This document shows positions 1 through 6,602 of a stretch of 11,592 nt of DNA, piece by piece. Location of the stretch: NCBI GenBank assembly GCA_031274005.1, contig JAISQU010000067.1, positions 1 through 11,592 on the forward strand, written 5' to 3'. The notes beneath the pieces are model-generated. The model did no database searches, was not told the origin of the DNA, and saw only the letters and a program-made list of their open reading frames with translations. Made by a program: the position numbers and the translations under genes. The DNA comes from Spirochaetales bacterium (lineage in GTDB: Bacteria > Spirochaetota > Spirochaetia > DTKZ01). Each line of letters opens with the position of its first letter. The stretch's first letter is position 1.

Positions 1-858
1 CTTTACGATGATGCCGAGGGAAATGAGGTTTTGCAGATATACCGCGAGCGCGCTTGTTTGGAGTCCGGTTCTGTCGGCGATTTCCGAGTTTTTTGTGCAG
101 CCTGTGGCAATCGCCCTGATGACCGCGTTATAGTGGGCGGGTTCGCGGACTTCCTGCTGCAGCAGATTGGCCGGTTCCTCAAAAAGACTTGCGGCGGGGT
201 CAAGAAAGTTTCTTTTGATGTTGTCCGCGGCGGATTTGCCGCTGTTAAAGAACGCGAGATATTGCGGAACGCCGCCTGAAACTCCGTAGGCAAGAGCCTG
301 TTCCTCCGGTTTCCAGCGGGGGAAAAACAGGCGTGTCTCAAAATAATTAAAGGGCTTGATCTTGAACTGGGCAGTTCTTCTGCCGTACAGAGGGCTTTTG
401 TACCCCAATACCTGATTTTCCATAAACGACATGGATGAGCCGCACAGGATAAGCATAAGCCGGGTGTTTTTGAATTTCAGGTCAATCTGTTTTTGCAGTA
501 CGGAAGAAAACCCCTGGTACGATGAGGCGACATAGGGATATTCGTCAATCACGAATATAAGGCGGCTGGTCCCCGCCCGGTCATACACCGCGTCAAAGGC
601 GTCCTGAAAGCCTGCGTAGACGGGGGCGGCTTGCCCGGTTTTGTCCGTGCCGAGGATGGCGCGGCTCAGATTTTCCAGATTTTCTTTGGCGTTTGTTTCG
701 GTTCCGGTGTAATAGACGGCCTTTTTGTTTTTTATAAACTCGGTGATGAGCGCCGTTTTCCCAACCCGCCGCCGCCCGTAGATGACGGCGCATTCAAAAT
801 TGCCGCTTGCGTACATTTCTTCAAGCTTCGCGAGTTCGCTGTCTCTTCCCACAAACAT
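1..858 (-). CDS. Archaeal-type AAA ATPase with C-terminal winged-helix region, 3' part cut by window edge
   Basis: The reading frame is open from an ATG at 858 to the window edge, giving 286 residues with no stop. A well-placed AAGGAG lies 5 nt before the ATG. The protein opens with MFVGRDSELAKLEEMY, typical of the ATPase_2 (PF01637) family. Walker A is GRRRVGKT at residues 28-35 and Walker B is LIFVIDEYPYV at about 100-110. A 'CGSSMSFM' segment near 160 resembles the sensor-1 region. Residues from about 240 (NAVIRAIATGCTKNSEIADR onward) look like a winged-helix DNA-binding domain, and a DUF234-type C-terminus usually follows; that part lies outside the window. Full-length members are about 450 residues. 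Cellular function of the family is poorly known; an ATP-driven regulatory or stress role is often assumed. It is divergent from the transport operon and probably unrelated to it. Confidence 0.9.
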   Translation of the reverse strand, partial: MFVGRDSELAKLEEMYASGNFECAVIYGRRRVGKTALITEFIKNKKAVYYTGTETNAKENLENLSRAILGTDKTGQAAPVYAGFQDAFDAVYDRAGTSRLIFVIDEYPYVASSYQGFSSVLQKQIDLKFKNTRLMLILCGSSMSFMENQVLGYKSPLYGRRTAQFKIKPFNYFETRLFFPRWKPEEQALAYGVSGGVPQYLAFFNSGKSAADNIKRNFLDPAASLFEEPANLLQQEVREPAHYNAVIRAIATGCTKNSEIADRTGLQTSALAVYLQNLISLGIIVK

Positions 859-872
859 GTTCGCTCCTTATG

Positions 873-914
873 GTAATGCGCGTATTACTAATATATACAT
901 TACTAATGTATACA
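873..914 (-). promoter_or_regulatory. Tandem 15-bp repeats and palindromes upstream of the ATPase gene
   Basis: TTACTAATATATACA (885-899) is followed directly by TTACTAATGTATACA (900-914), with one mismatch. Across the junction lies a perfect 19-bp palindrome, TATACATTACTAATGTATA (894-912). Closer to the gene is GTAATGCGCGTATTAC (873-888), a palindrome with one mismatched pair. On the minus strand, AT-rich boxes here (TATATT, TAATAC) could serve as -10 elements, so the promoter and operator probably overlap. The arrangement suits a dimeric or multimeric DNA-binding protein; the ATPase itself, with its winged helix, is an obvious candidate. The exact promoter could not be settled by eye. Confidence 0.55.
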
Positions 915-1027
915 TGAGTTTATAGGAAAAATCAAGACGGACGCGGTGATTTTTGCCCTGCTTTTGTACGAATTCAGGAGCGTTTTTATCTATTGAGCTG
1001 GTTCCAAAATTGCAAAAAGCCCGTGGG

Positions 1028-1154
1028 GCGCAAGGGATTGAAGCATGCCCAAACGAACGCACGCGCAAGCGTGTTTGTGATAACAAGGCGTCAAAGCGGA
1101 ATAGAAAAATGCAGCATTTTTCTATTCCGTGGTCGTGGCAGAACGAGGCCCTAA
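1028..1154 (+). repeat. Dispersed repeat, copy 1
   Basis: Positions 1028-1075 match 1190-1237 at 47 of 48 bases; the only difference is G1055 against A1217. The unit begins GCGCAAGGGATTGAAGC and contains a hairpin, CACGC-GCAA-GCGTG (1060-1073), with a GNRA-type loop. A second shared box, GAGGCCCTAA, closes the unit at 1145-1154, against 1262-1271 in copy 2. The distance between the 48-bp block and this box is about 45 nt longer than in copy 2; the extra length includes the 33-bp palindrome at 1097-1129. Confidence 0.85.
1097..1129. repeat. 33-bp perfect palindrome inside repeat copy 1
   Basis: The 16-base arm CGGAATAGAAAAATGC (1097-1112) is followed by a single A1113 and then its exact complement (1114-1129). 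As RNA or single-stranded DNA it would form a long hairpin with a minimal loop. There is no T-run after it, so it is not a standard intrinsic terminator. Its absence from the other two copies of the repeat suggests that it was inserted or lost as a unit. Confidence 0.85.
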
Positions 1155-1189
1155 GAGCCTGTTTAATATCTTACCCCCTCCCCCCGGGC

Positions 1190-1290
1190 GCGCAAGGGAT
1201 TGAAGCATGCCCAAACAAACGCACGCGCAAGCGTGTTGTGGAATACCATGCAGCAGGGCAAGAGGCCCTAAAAAACCCTTGGCGTGTATA
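1190..1290 (+). repeat. Dispersed repeat, copy 2
   Basis: This copy carries the same 48-bp block as copy 1 (1190-1237), with the hairpin CACGC-GCAA-GCGTG at 1222-1235. It continues through GAATACC, AGGGCAAGAGGCCCT (a 5-bp stem with a 5-nt loop) and CTAAAA to about 1290. This downstream half matches the reverse complement of 11479-11561, so copy 2 is the best partner of the right-hand copy. Confidence 0.85.
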
Positions 1291-1314
1291 ATAAAAGGCT
1301 AAAGGGCCGAAATC

Positions 1315-1333
1315 CTTTTGGCATCGCCAAAAG
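1315..1333. repeat. Short hairpin with 3-nt loop
   Basis: CTTTTGGC (1315-1322), loop ATC, GCCAAAAG (1326-1333): an 8-bp perfect stem. It runs into another GATTGAAGC (1333-1341), a word also found in repeat copies 1 and 2 (1036-1044 and 1198-1206). Confidence 0.75.
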
Positions 1334-1352
1334 ATTGAAGCGGAAAGCCCGG

Positions 1353-1371
1353 TTTTTTGCGAAGCAAAAAA
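1353..1371. repeat. Short hairpin with 3-nt loop
   Basis: TTTTTTGC (1353-1360), loop GAA, GCAAAAAA (1364-1371): an 8-bp perfect stem. It has the same GC-NNN-GC centre as the hairpins at 1315-1333, 11336-11362 and 11413-11431. It could act as a weak terminator for leftward transcription, but its repeated style suggests a repeat-family role. Confidence 0.7.
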
Positions 1372-1414
1372 GGCGCACGGAAAAAATTGGTGCACCCCTG
1401 AAAAAAGGGCCATA

Positions 1415-1443
1415 TTGACAGGCATAAAGAAATATTATAGTAT
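1415..1443 (+). promoter_or_regulatory. Sigma70-type promoter of the TRAP operon
   Basis: A consensus -35 box TTGACA (1415-1420) is followed, after a 17-bp spacer, by TAGTAT (1438-1443), which matches TATAAT at four of six positions. Overlapping alternatives such as TATAGT (1436-1441) also exist. The predicted start of transcription is near 1450, which puts the 1455-1478 palindrome immediately downstream of it. Confidence 0.65.
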
Positions 1444-1454
1444 ATTTTCTGTAC

Positions 1455-1478
1455 GTTAACGTTTTCGCAAACGTTAAC
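1455..1478. promoter_or_regulatory. Palindromic operator, probably bound by the LacI-family repressor
   Basis: The arms GTTAACGTTT (1455-1464) and AAACGTTAAC (1469-1478) are exact complements around a central TCGC whose inner bases are CG. LacI-family proteins recognise such palindromes with a central CG, into which the paired hinge leucines insert. The sequence also contains two AACGTT cores (1458-1463 and 1470-1475), so the true half-site spacing is uncertain. Its position just downstream of the likely transcription start suits repression by steric block. A LacI-family gene lies at 4353-5414 in the same operon, so autoregulation is likely. I inferred binding; it is not shown by sequence. 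Confidence 0.65.
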
Positions 1479-1502
1479 TATGAACAATAAGGAGAAACAA
1501 AG

Positions 1503-2495
1503 ATGAAAAAGATTCTTGGATTTGTCATGGTTCTTGCCGTTCTGGCATCCTTTGCGTTTGCAGGCGGCGGGAGCGAACCGGCTGCTTCAGCGTCCGCAAA
1601 ACTTCAGTTCAAACTGGCGGAAAACCAGCCGAAAGGCAACCCCATCACAGAAGCCATGTTTAGATTCGCGGATTTGGTTAAACAAAAAACCGGCGGCGCT
1701 GTAGAAATAGAAGTTTATTCGGACGCGCAGCTTGGCAATGAAAATGAGACCATCGATCAGGTTCAGGCGGGAACGCTCGATTTTGCCCGCATCAATACTT
1801 CCGCAATCGCCTCCACGGCGGATGAAATGTCTTTATATACCCTGCCGTATATTTTTGTCAGCTTTGAACACAAGTACAAAGTGCTGGACGGGGATATAGG
1901 CAAGGCAAGCGTCGCGGCCCTTGAAAAATACAACATGGTCGGCCTGGAATTCTGGGAGGCCGGTTCCCGGCATTTTTACACCACAAAAGTTCCCATTAAA
2001 AGTCTTTCCGACCTCAAGGGGCTTAAAATCCGCGTACAGCAGTCCGAAGTCGCGATTAAAATGGTTGAGCTTCTTGGCGCCAAAGCTACTCCCATGGCCT
2101 ACGGCGAGGTGTTTCAGGGTCTGCAGACCGGCGTTATCGACGGCGCGGAAAACGACTTTGTATCCTACTATACGTCCGGGCACTATGAAGTGGCAAAAAA
2201 CCTTTGTTTAGACGGGCACATGGCGCCGCCGGCCCTTGTGATTGCCTCAGCGCCCTCATTCAACAAAATGGATACAACCCGGCAGCAGGCCGTCCGCGAG
2301 GCAGCACGAGAAGCGGCGGTGTGGCAGCGCAAGGCCATGAACGATTTCCAGAACGAATCCCGCAAGGCTGTAGAAGCCGCCGGCAGCAAAATCTACGATG
2401 TCAATGTTCTGGATTTTCAGAACGCTGTTAAGGCTATTTATGATATGTATCCCCAGTTCGCAAAACAAATCGACGGTATCAAAGCGCTCCAGTAA
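1503..2495 (+). CDS. TRAP transporter substrate-binding protein, DctP family (system 1)
   Basis: This 330-residue protein is the periplasmic receptor of a tripartite ATP-independent (TRAP) transporter, which captures an organic acid and hands it to a sodium-coupled membrane permease. AAGGAG lies 8 nt before the ATG. Residues 1-20 form a signal peptide ending in AFA before GGGSEP; no lipobox is evident. Family marks are 'LPYIF' (114-118), SLSDLKGLKIRV (167-178) with the ligand-carboxylate arginine expected at R177, and FQGLQTGVIDGAENDF (204-219). It is the first gene after the promoter and operator, followed 45 bp later by its small permease gene, with a hairpin in between. The pocket segment AENDFVSYY differs from QENPIPTII in the second receptor, so the two probably bind different ligands. 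Sugar acids or other carboxylates are plausible; I cannot name the substrate. Confidence 0.93.
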   Translation: MKKILGFVMVLAVLASFAFAGGGSEPAASASAKLQFKLAENQPKGNPITEAMFRFADLVKQKTGGAVEIEVYSDAQLGNENETIDQVQAGTLDFARINTSAIASTADEMSLYTLPYIFVSFEHKYKVLDGDIGKASVAALEKYNMVGLEFWEAGSRHFYTTKVPIKSLSDLKGLKIRVQQSEVAIKMVELLGAKATPMAYGEVFQGLQTGVIDGAENDFVSYYTSGHYEVAKNLCLDGHMAPPALVIASAPSFNKMDTTRQQAVREAAREAAVWQRKAMNDFQNESRKAVEAAGSKIYDVNVLDFQNAVKAIYDMYPQFAKQIDGIKALQ

Positions 2496-2498
2496 CGT

Positions 2499-2512
2499 AA
2501 AGCGGCCGCTTT
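2499..2512 (+). promoter_or_regulatory. Intercistronic hairpin after binding-protein gene 1
   Basis: AAAGCGGCCGCTTT is a perfect 14-bp palindrome starting 4 nt after the TAA, followed by TTATT. It could fold as a short GC-rich stem in mRNA. It may protect the upstream binding-protein transcript from 3' decay or cause partial termination before the permease genes. The T-run is too short and broken for a strong terminator. Confidence 0.5.
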
Positions 2513-2539
2513 TATTCCGGGAATTATGAACAGGAGCTT

Positions 2540-3049
2540 ATGATGCGGCATATTCGCAATGGACTGAATAAAATAGCGCAGGTTAAAAAGTATATGTGCG
2601 CGGCTCTTCTTGTTATCATGCTGTTTATTACTTTCGTCCAGGTAGTATTGCGTTATTGTTTTAACGCGCCCTTTAGCTGGGCCGAAGAAATAGTTCTGAT
2701 GTTTCTGGTAAGTTTTGGCTATTTGTGTATGTCTCTGGATATTCTGACGGACTCCCACGCTGCCATTCATTTTTTTTATGACAAGCTTCCTTCCCGTGTG
2801 CGCAAGTTTCTGGACTTGACGCGGCACGGGCTTTTAACATTTTTCTTTATCAATATGATCCGCTACGGGTTTGCGCTTACACGGCTTTCTATGGGAAAAA
2901 GACAGCCCGCGTCCGGGCTTTCCCAGGGCTGGCTTGTTTTACCCCTTCTGGTCGGCGGTGTGTTTATGTGTATCTACAGTGTATTTAATTTTATGCAAAC
3001 CCTGCTCGACCCGCCTGCTCCCGGTAAGCCTGAGGAGCCTTCCCCATGA
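2540..3049 (+). CDS. TRAP transporter small permease, DctQ family (system 1)
   Basis: This 169-residue membrane protein has four predicted hydrophobic segments, roughly residues 18-42, 48-70, 95-112 and 128-152. It is the small subunit that pairs with the large TRAP permease. The family mark is FSWAEEIVLMFLVSFGYL, corresponding to the DctQ 'EE..R/L....W..F.G' segment. Two ATGs stand side by side at 2540 and 2543; AGGAG (2532-2536) is only 3 nt from the first and 6 nt from the second, so the second may be used. The stop overlaps the start of the next gene in ATGA, which points to translational coupling. The C-terminus is a short proline-rich tail. Confidence 0.9.
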   Translation: MMRHIRNGLNKIAQVKKYMCAALLVIMLFITFVQVVLRYCFNAPFSWAEEIVLMFLVSFGYLCMSLDILTDSHAAIHFFYDKLPSRVRKFLDLTRHGLLTFFFINMIRYGFALTRLSMGKRQPASGLSQGWLVLPLLVGGVFMCIYSVFNFMQTLLDPPAPGKPEEPSP

Positions 3050-4344
3050 ATGAAATTACACTTGGAACGGCGCTGCTGTTCGGGCTTTTGGTTCTTTTCA
3101 TGCTGGTGCGTATTCCCATTGCTTTTTCGCTTGGCATTTCGTCTTTATTTACGGCAATGTATCTTAACATCCCTTTTTTTAATCTGTTTCAGAAAATGGC
3201 TACAGGGCTTACCAGTTTTACCTTTATGTGTGTGCCGTTTTTTATCATAATGGCGCAGATTATGACCGAAGGCGGAATATCCGATAAACTTACACAGTTC
3301 TGCAATGTTCTGGTAGGCAGGATGCGCGGCGGAACGGCTATGGTGAATATTATTGTGAGCATGTTCTTTGGGGGTATCAGCGGTTCTTCCATTGCCGATG
3401 TGTCTTCCATAGGGGCTTTTCTTATTCCCGCGATGGAAAAGGAAGGCTACGACAAAGGCTATTCCGTCGCGGTTACCGTTACAAGTTCCGTGCAGGGCAT
3501 TATTATTCCCCCCAGCCAGAATATGATTTTTTATTGCGTGGCTTCCGCAAGCGGTATTTCCATAAGCACCATGTTTATCGCCGGATATCTGCCGGGCATT
3601 CTTTTGGGATTAAGCCTTATGATTCCCGCCTACATTATTGCCGTTAAACGCAGGTATCCCATAAGCACGAAAAAATCTTTTCGGGAAAACGCCATTATTA
3701 TCCGCGAATCCCTGCTGGGCCTTTTTACCATTTTGATTATTATTTTTGGCATTACTTTCGGTATTTTTACCGCCACCGAATCCGCCGCGGTGGCCGCGAT
3801 GTATGCGCTGCTCTTAACGGTGTTTGTTTACAGAACTTTAACCTTTAAAAAATTCATACATGTGCTTTTTGCGAGTCTCAAGCCACTGGCTACCGTTATG
3901 GCAATTATCGCTACTTCCAGCGCGTTTTCGTATATACTTTCGTATTTAAGAGTACCCGCCCGCGTAGCTGGCAGCTTTCTTGCCCTTACCAGTAACCCGC
4001 TCCTTATTATGCTGATGATCAATATCCTGCTGCTGATTCTCGGCTGCTTCATGGATATGGGTATTCTGATTCTGCTTTTGACCCCCATACTGTTTCCTGT
4101 CGCTACGGGCATAGGGTATGATCCTTATCATTTCGGCATTGTCATGATTCTTAATCTGGGTATAGGGCTGTGTACCCCGCCGGTAGGTACGTCCTTATTT
4201 GCGGGCTGCGCGATTGCGAATCTCCCCATCGAAAAAGCGATCAAAGATTTTTTTCCGTTTTATGGCGGCATGATTGTCTTATTGGCAATTATCATCATCT
4301 TTCCGCAAATATGCTTGTGGCTGCCGGAATTACTGGCAAACTGA
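3046..4344 (+). CDS. TRAP transporter large permease, DctM family (system 1)
   Basis: This is the 432-residue transport subunit, which moves the ligand across the inner membrane, driven by a sodium or proton gradient. The length is normal for DctM, and the protein is hydrophobic throughout, with about 12 membrane segments. Family motifs are GGISGSSIAD (109-118), GIIIPPSQ (151-158) and, near the C-terminus, GIGLCTPPVGTS. AGGAG (3033-3037) lies 8 nt before the ATG, and the start overlaps the stop of the small permease by 4 nt. The LacI-family gene starts 8 nt after its stop. Confidence 0.95.
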   Translation: MNEITLGTALLFGLLVLFMLVRIPIAFSLGISSLFTAMYLNIPFFNLFQKMATGLTSFTFMCVPFFIIMAQIMTEGGISDKLTQFCNVLVGRMRGGTAMVNIIVSMFFGGISGSSIADVSSIGAFLIPAMEKEGYDKGYSVAVTVTSSVQGIIIPPSQNMIFYCVASASGISISTMFIAGYLPGILLGLSLMIPAYIIAVKRRYPISTKKSFRENAIIIRESLLGLFTILIIIFGITFGIFTATESAAVAAMYALLLTVFVYRTLTFKKFIHVLFASLKPLATVMAIIATSSAFSYILSYLRVPARVAGSFLALTSNPLLIMLMINILLLILGCFMDMGILILLLTPILFPVATGIGYDPYHFGIVMILNLGIGLCTPPVGTSLFAGCAIANLPIEKAIKDFFPFYGGMIVLLAIIIIFPQICLWLPELLAN

Positions 4345-4352
4345 AAAACGGC

Positions 4353-5414
4353 ATGAGAAAAATCGTAACTTTAAAAGATGTTTCCGCCGCGACAGGCGTA
4401 TCCCTTACATCCGTACACCGGGCGCTTTATAATAAAGAAGGAATCAGCGGAAAATTATCACAAATCATTCTGCGCAAAGCAAAAGAACTGGGATATAAAA
4501 CCAACTACGCCGCCTCCTCGCTGAAACGCAAGGCGCTGCAGATTGCCATTGTTCTTCCTGACGGCGGGGGCAGCGGCCGGTTTTACTACAGTTACTTCTG
4601 GCGGGCTTGCCGGGATTACCGAAAGGAGGTGGATGGTCTTAATGTCCGGATTTTGGAATTCGCCTTTTCCGAAGAGGGGAGCCTTATCCCATTACTGGAA
4701 GACATCTACCGCACACACGGTGATAACCTTGATGGTCTTTTAATTGTACCCGTAAGCGGCGCAGATGATATGCGTATCGCTATCGATAAATATATCGAAA
4801 AGGGCGTGCAGGTGGCGCTGGTTGATAATGATATTCCGGATTGCCGCAGATTATGCTGCATTTCTCCTCATGACGCGTCCAGCGGACGTTTGGGCGCGGA
4901 ATTCTTGTCCGCCATAACAAATAAACCGGGAAAAGTGCTGATTTCCGCGGGCAGCGCCGGCTCAGCTTCGCATATACATAATATTATAGGATTTACCGCC
5001 TATATCAACGAAAACAATATTCCCCTCCGGATTCATAAGATTTACGGCTACGAAGATTCGGCCGTCAGTTATGCCCAGGCACGGGCCTTTCTGGAAGAGA
5101 ATGATGATGTTGCAGCCTTTTACGCGGTAACCGCCAGGGAAACTCTTCCCTTGTGTCAGGCTGTGATTGACTCAGGCCGCGCGGGAAAAATTCGCGGCAT
5201 GGGCAGCGATCTTTTTCCCGAAAGCGCCCGTATGCTCAGGGACGATGTTGTTCAGGCTTTGTTATACAAAAACCCTTATGAAAAAGCGTATAAGGGCCTT
5301 AAAATTCTCTGCGAAGCCCTTATCCGGAATGAAAAACCCAAATCCCCCTGCGCTACAGTGCCCATCGGGATAATTATGAAAAACAATTTACCGTTTTTTC
5401 AGGAATTTATTTGA
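4353..5414 (+). CDS. LacI-family transcriptional repressor
   Basis: This 353-residue regulator has an N-terminal helix-turn-helix (TLKDVSAATGVSLTSVHRAL, residues 6-25), a hinge around NYAASSL (51-57) with the minor-groove leucine at L57, and a periplasmic-binding-like sensor domain from about 62 to 353. DNDIPD (158-163) and SPHDASSGRLGAEFL (171-185) are typical of the sensor domain. I chose the ATG at 4353, 8 nt after the large-permease stop, because the HTH begins at once. An ATG at 4311 is also in frame but lies inside the permease gene. No clear Shine-Dalgarno sequence precedes 4353, so expression may depend on coupling and stay low. The recognition helix reads SLTSVHRAL, with His where many relatives have Ser. 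It sits between two TRAP systems and is the likely ligand of the 1455-1478 operator. Its inducer is probably an imported compound or derivative. Confidence 0.92.
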   Translation: MRKIVTLKDVSAATGVSLTSVHRALYNKEGISGKLSQIILRKAKELGYKTNYAASSLKRKALQIAIVLPDGGGSGRFYYSYFWRACRDYRKEVDGLNVRILEFAFSEEGSLIPLLEDIYRTHGDNLDGLLIVPVSGADDMRIAIDKYIEKGVQVALVDNDIPDCRRLCCISPHDASSGRLGAEFLSAITNKPGKVLISAGSAGSASHIHNIIGFTAYINENNIPLRIHKIYGYEDSAVSYAQARAFLEENDDVAAFYAVTARETLPLCQAVIDSGRAGKIRGMGSDLFPESARMLRDDVVQALLYKNPYEKAYKGLKILCEALIRNEKPKSPCATVPIGIIMKNNLPFFQEFI

Positions 5415-5468
5415 ATAATTTGAACAAAATCCGCTGTATGGCGGGTTAAAAACGATAGGAGGATTAAT

Positions 5469-6515
5469 ATGAAAAGGCGTTCAAAAGCAGGCATTTTTAT
5501 CATGCAGTGTGTTGTGTTGGCGGTACTGTTTCTGGTACTTGCTCCCGCAAACGCTGTATGCGGAGGTTCTTCGGATACAAGCGGCGCAGAGGCAAAGGCT
5601 CTTGAGATGAGATGGTATCAACCGGAACCGGAGGGACATGCCTGGACGGATGTTTCGCTGATAATAGCCAAAGAGGTAGGTGAAAAATCAAACGGCAGCC
5701 TTTCCGTTACGGTGTATCCTGCGGGCGCCCTGGGAACGCAGGCGGAGGCTGTGGATATGCTGCGCACAGGATCCCTTGCTTTGCTGACTTCAGGGCCGAG
5801 CATTCTTGCATCGTTCTATGAGGCTGTGCAGGTAGCTTCCCTGCCGTATATCTTCGATACTCCTGAACACGCGTACAATTTTCTGGCATCGAATTACGGT
5901 CAGAAAGTATATAACGATATTATCCTGAAAAAAAGCGGCGTACGCACGCTGGATTTTTGGTACTTCGGTAACCGCAACCTTACCACCAAGGGTATCAAAG
6001 TCAATAAACCTTCGGATCTTGAGGGAGTAAAAATTCGCGCCATGGACACTCCCATAGCCAAAACAGTAGTCCAGGCTCTGGGAGGCAGCCCGGTTCCCAT
6101 CAATTTTGCCGAGCTTTATCTCGCGCTGCAAACCGGCGTTGTCAGGGGACAGGAAAACCCCATTCCCACAATTATCGCCCAGAAGTTTGACGAAGTGCAG
6201 GACAATATCATTTTAACCGGGCATTCCGTACACATGGGGACGGTGCATGTGTCCGAAGCCATCTGGACAAAACTTACAGACGCCCAGCGCAAACTTATTC
6301 TGGATACTTTGGTAAAATATCGAGCCGAAATACAAAAACGCATTATTGATCAAACGGAAAAAGGCATTGCAGCTTTAAAGGCGAAAGGCATTGCCGTATA
6401 TGAACCGGACCTCGCCGCTTTCCGCGCGAACGCCGCCGCCATTGTTGATCAGAATTTTGGCAGTAATCCGGAATGGAAAGAAGCGATTGAGGCCGTACGC
6501 GCTTTGAAAAAGTAA
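5469..6515 (+). CDS. TRAP transporter substrate-binding protein, DctP family (system 2)
   Basis: This 348-residue second receptor has a strong AGGAGG 6 nt before its ATG. The signal peptide (about 1-29) ends APANA, followed by V30-C31-GGSS. Cleavage after ANA fits signal peptidase I. C31 could be a lipid anchor only with a non-canonical lipobox. Family marks are LPYIFDTPEHAY (125-136), SDLEGVKIRA (182-191) with R190 in the expected carboxylate-binding position, and LALQTGVVRGQENP (218-231). It is only modestly similar to receptor 1 and differs in the pocket segment, so this is not a recent duplicate. It begins 54 bp after the LacI gene. That gap shows no convincing promoter or copy of the 1455-1478 operator, so cotranscription with the upstream genes is the simplest view. 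The substrate is unknown. Confidence 0.93.
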   Translation: MKRRSKAGIFIMQCVVLAVLFLVLAPANAVCGGSSDTSGAEAKALEMRWYQPEPEGHAWTDVSLIIAKEVGEKSNGSLSVTVYPAGALGTQAEAVDMLRTGSLALLTSGPSILASFYEAVQVASLPYIFDTPEHAYNFLASNYGQKVYNDIILKKSGVRTLDFWYFGNRNLTTKGIKVNKPSDLEGVKIRAMDTPIAKTVVQALGGSPVPINFAELYLALQTGVVRGQENPIPTIIAQKFDEVQDNIILTGHSVHMGTVHVSEAIWTKLTDAQRKLILDTLVKYRAEIQKRIIDQTEKGIAALKAKGIAVYEPDLAAFRANAAAIVDQNFGSNPEWKEAIEAVRALKK

Positions 6516-6531
6516 ACCCCGCTCAAATCTT

Positions 6532-6568
6532 ATATGTACTGCCCGCCCCGGCCGCGGACAGTGCATAT
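6532..6568 (+). promoter_or_regulatory. Large intercistronic hairpin after binding-protein gene 2
   Basis: Positions 6532-6546 pair with 6554-6568 around the loop CCCGGCC. That gives 15 positions with one C-A mismatch (6542/6558) and one G-T wobble. The inner part is very GC-rich. It sits 17 nt after the binding-protein stop and 22 nt before the small permease's ribosome binding site. There is no T-run, so an mRNA-stabilising or ribosome-spacing role is more likely than termination. A shorter stem occupies the same place in system 1. Confidence 0.6.
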
Positions 6569-6602
6569 TCTAAATCCGTGTGCCGGAAAAGGAGCGGTTT
6601 TC

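Larger units (their letters stand above)
871..1502. other. Gene-free intergenic island between ATPase and transport operon
   Basis: No open frame here looks like a gene. The longest, on the plus strand at about 953-1291, is driven by the repeats: it contains the peptide GAQGIEACPN twice because the two repeat copies are 162 bp (54 codons) apart, and it has no good ribosome binding site. The stretch 916-1027 shows nothing I can name. From 1028 the island holds two dispersed repeat copies, a 33-bp palindrome and two further hairpins. From 1415 it holds the promoter and operator of the operon. Confidence 0.7.

Noticed and set aside
953..1291. Plus-strand open frame of 112 codons containing an internal peptide repeat
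   Set aside because: The peptide repeat is a by-product of the 162-bp offset (54 codons) between two DNA repeat copies; there is no ribosome binding site and the composition is not protein-like.
1036..1341. GATTGAAGC occurring three times (1036, 1198, 1333), resembling the end of some CRISPR repeats
   Set aside because: Spacing is irregular (162 and 135 bp), the third copy matches only over a few bases beyond this word, and there are no cas genes or unique spacers of uniform length.
5415..5468. Second promoter or operator before binding-protein gene 2
   Set aside because: TTGAAC and TTGAAT words occur, but no -10 box stands at suitable spacing and there is no copy of the 1455-1478 palindrome.
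6534..6602. Longer N-terminus for small permease 2, starting at ATG 6534
   Set aside because: The ATG lies in the intercistronic hairpin and has no ribosome binding site, whereas GTG 6603 has GGAG at 8 nt and begins where the DctQ family begins.
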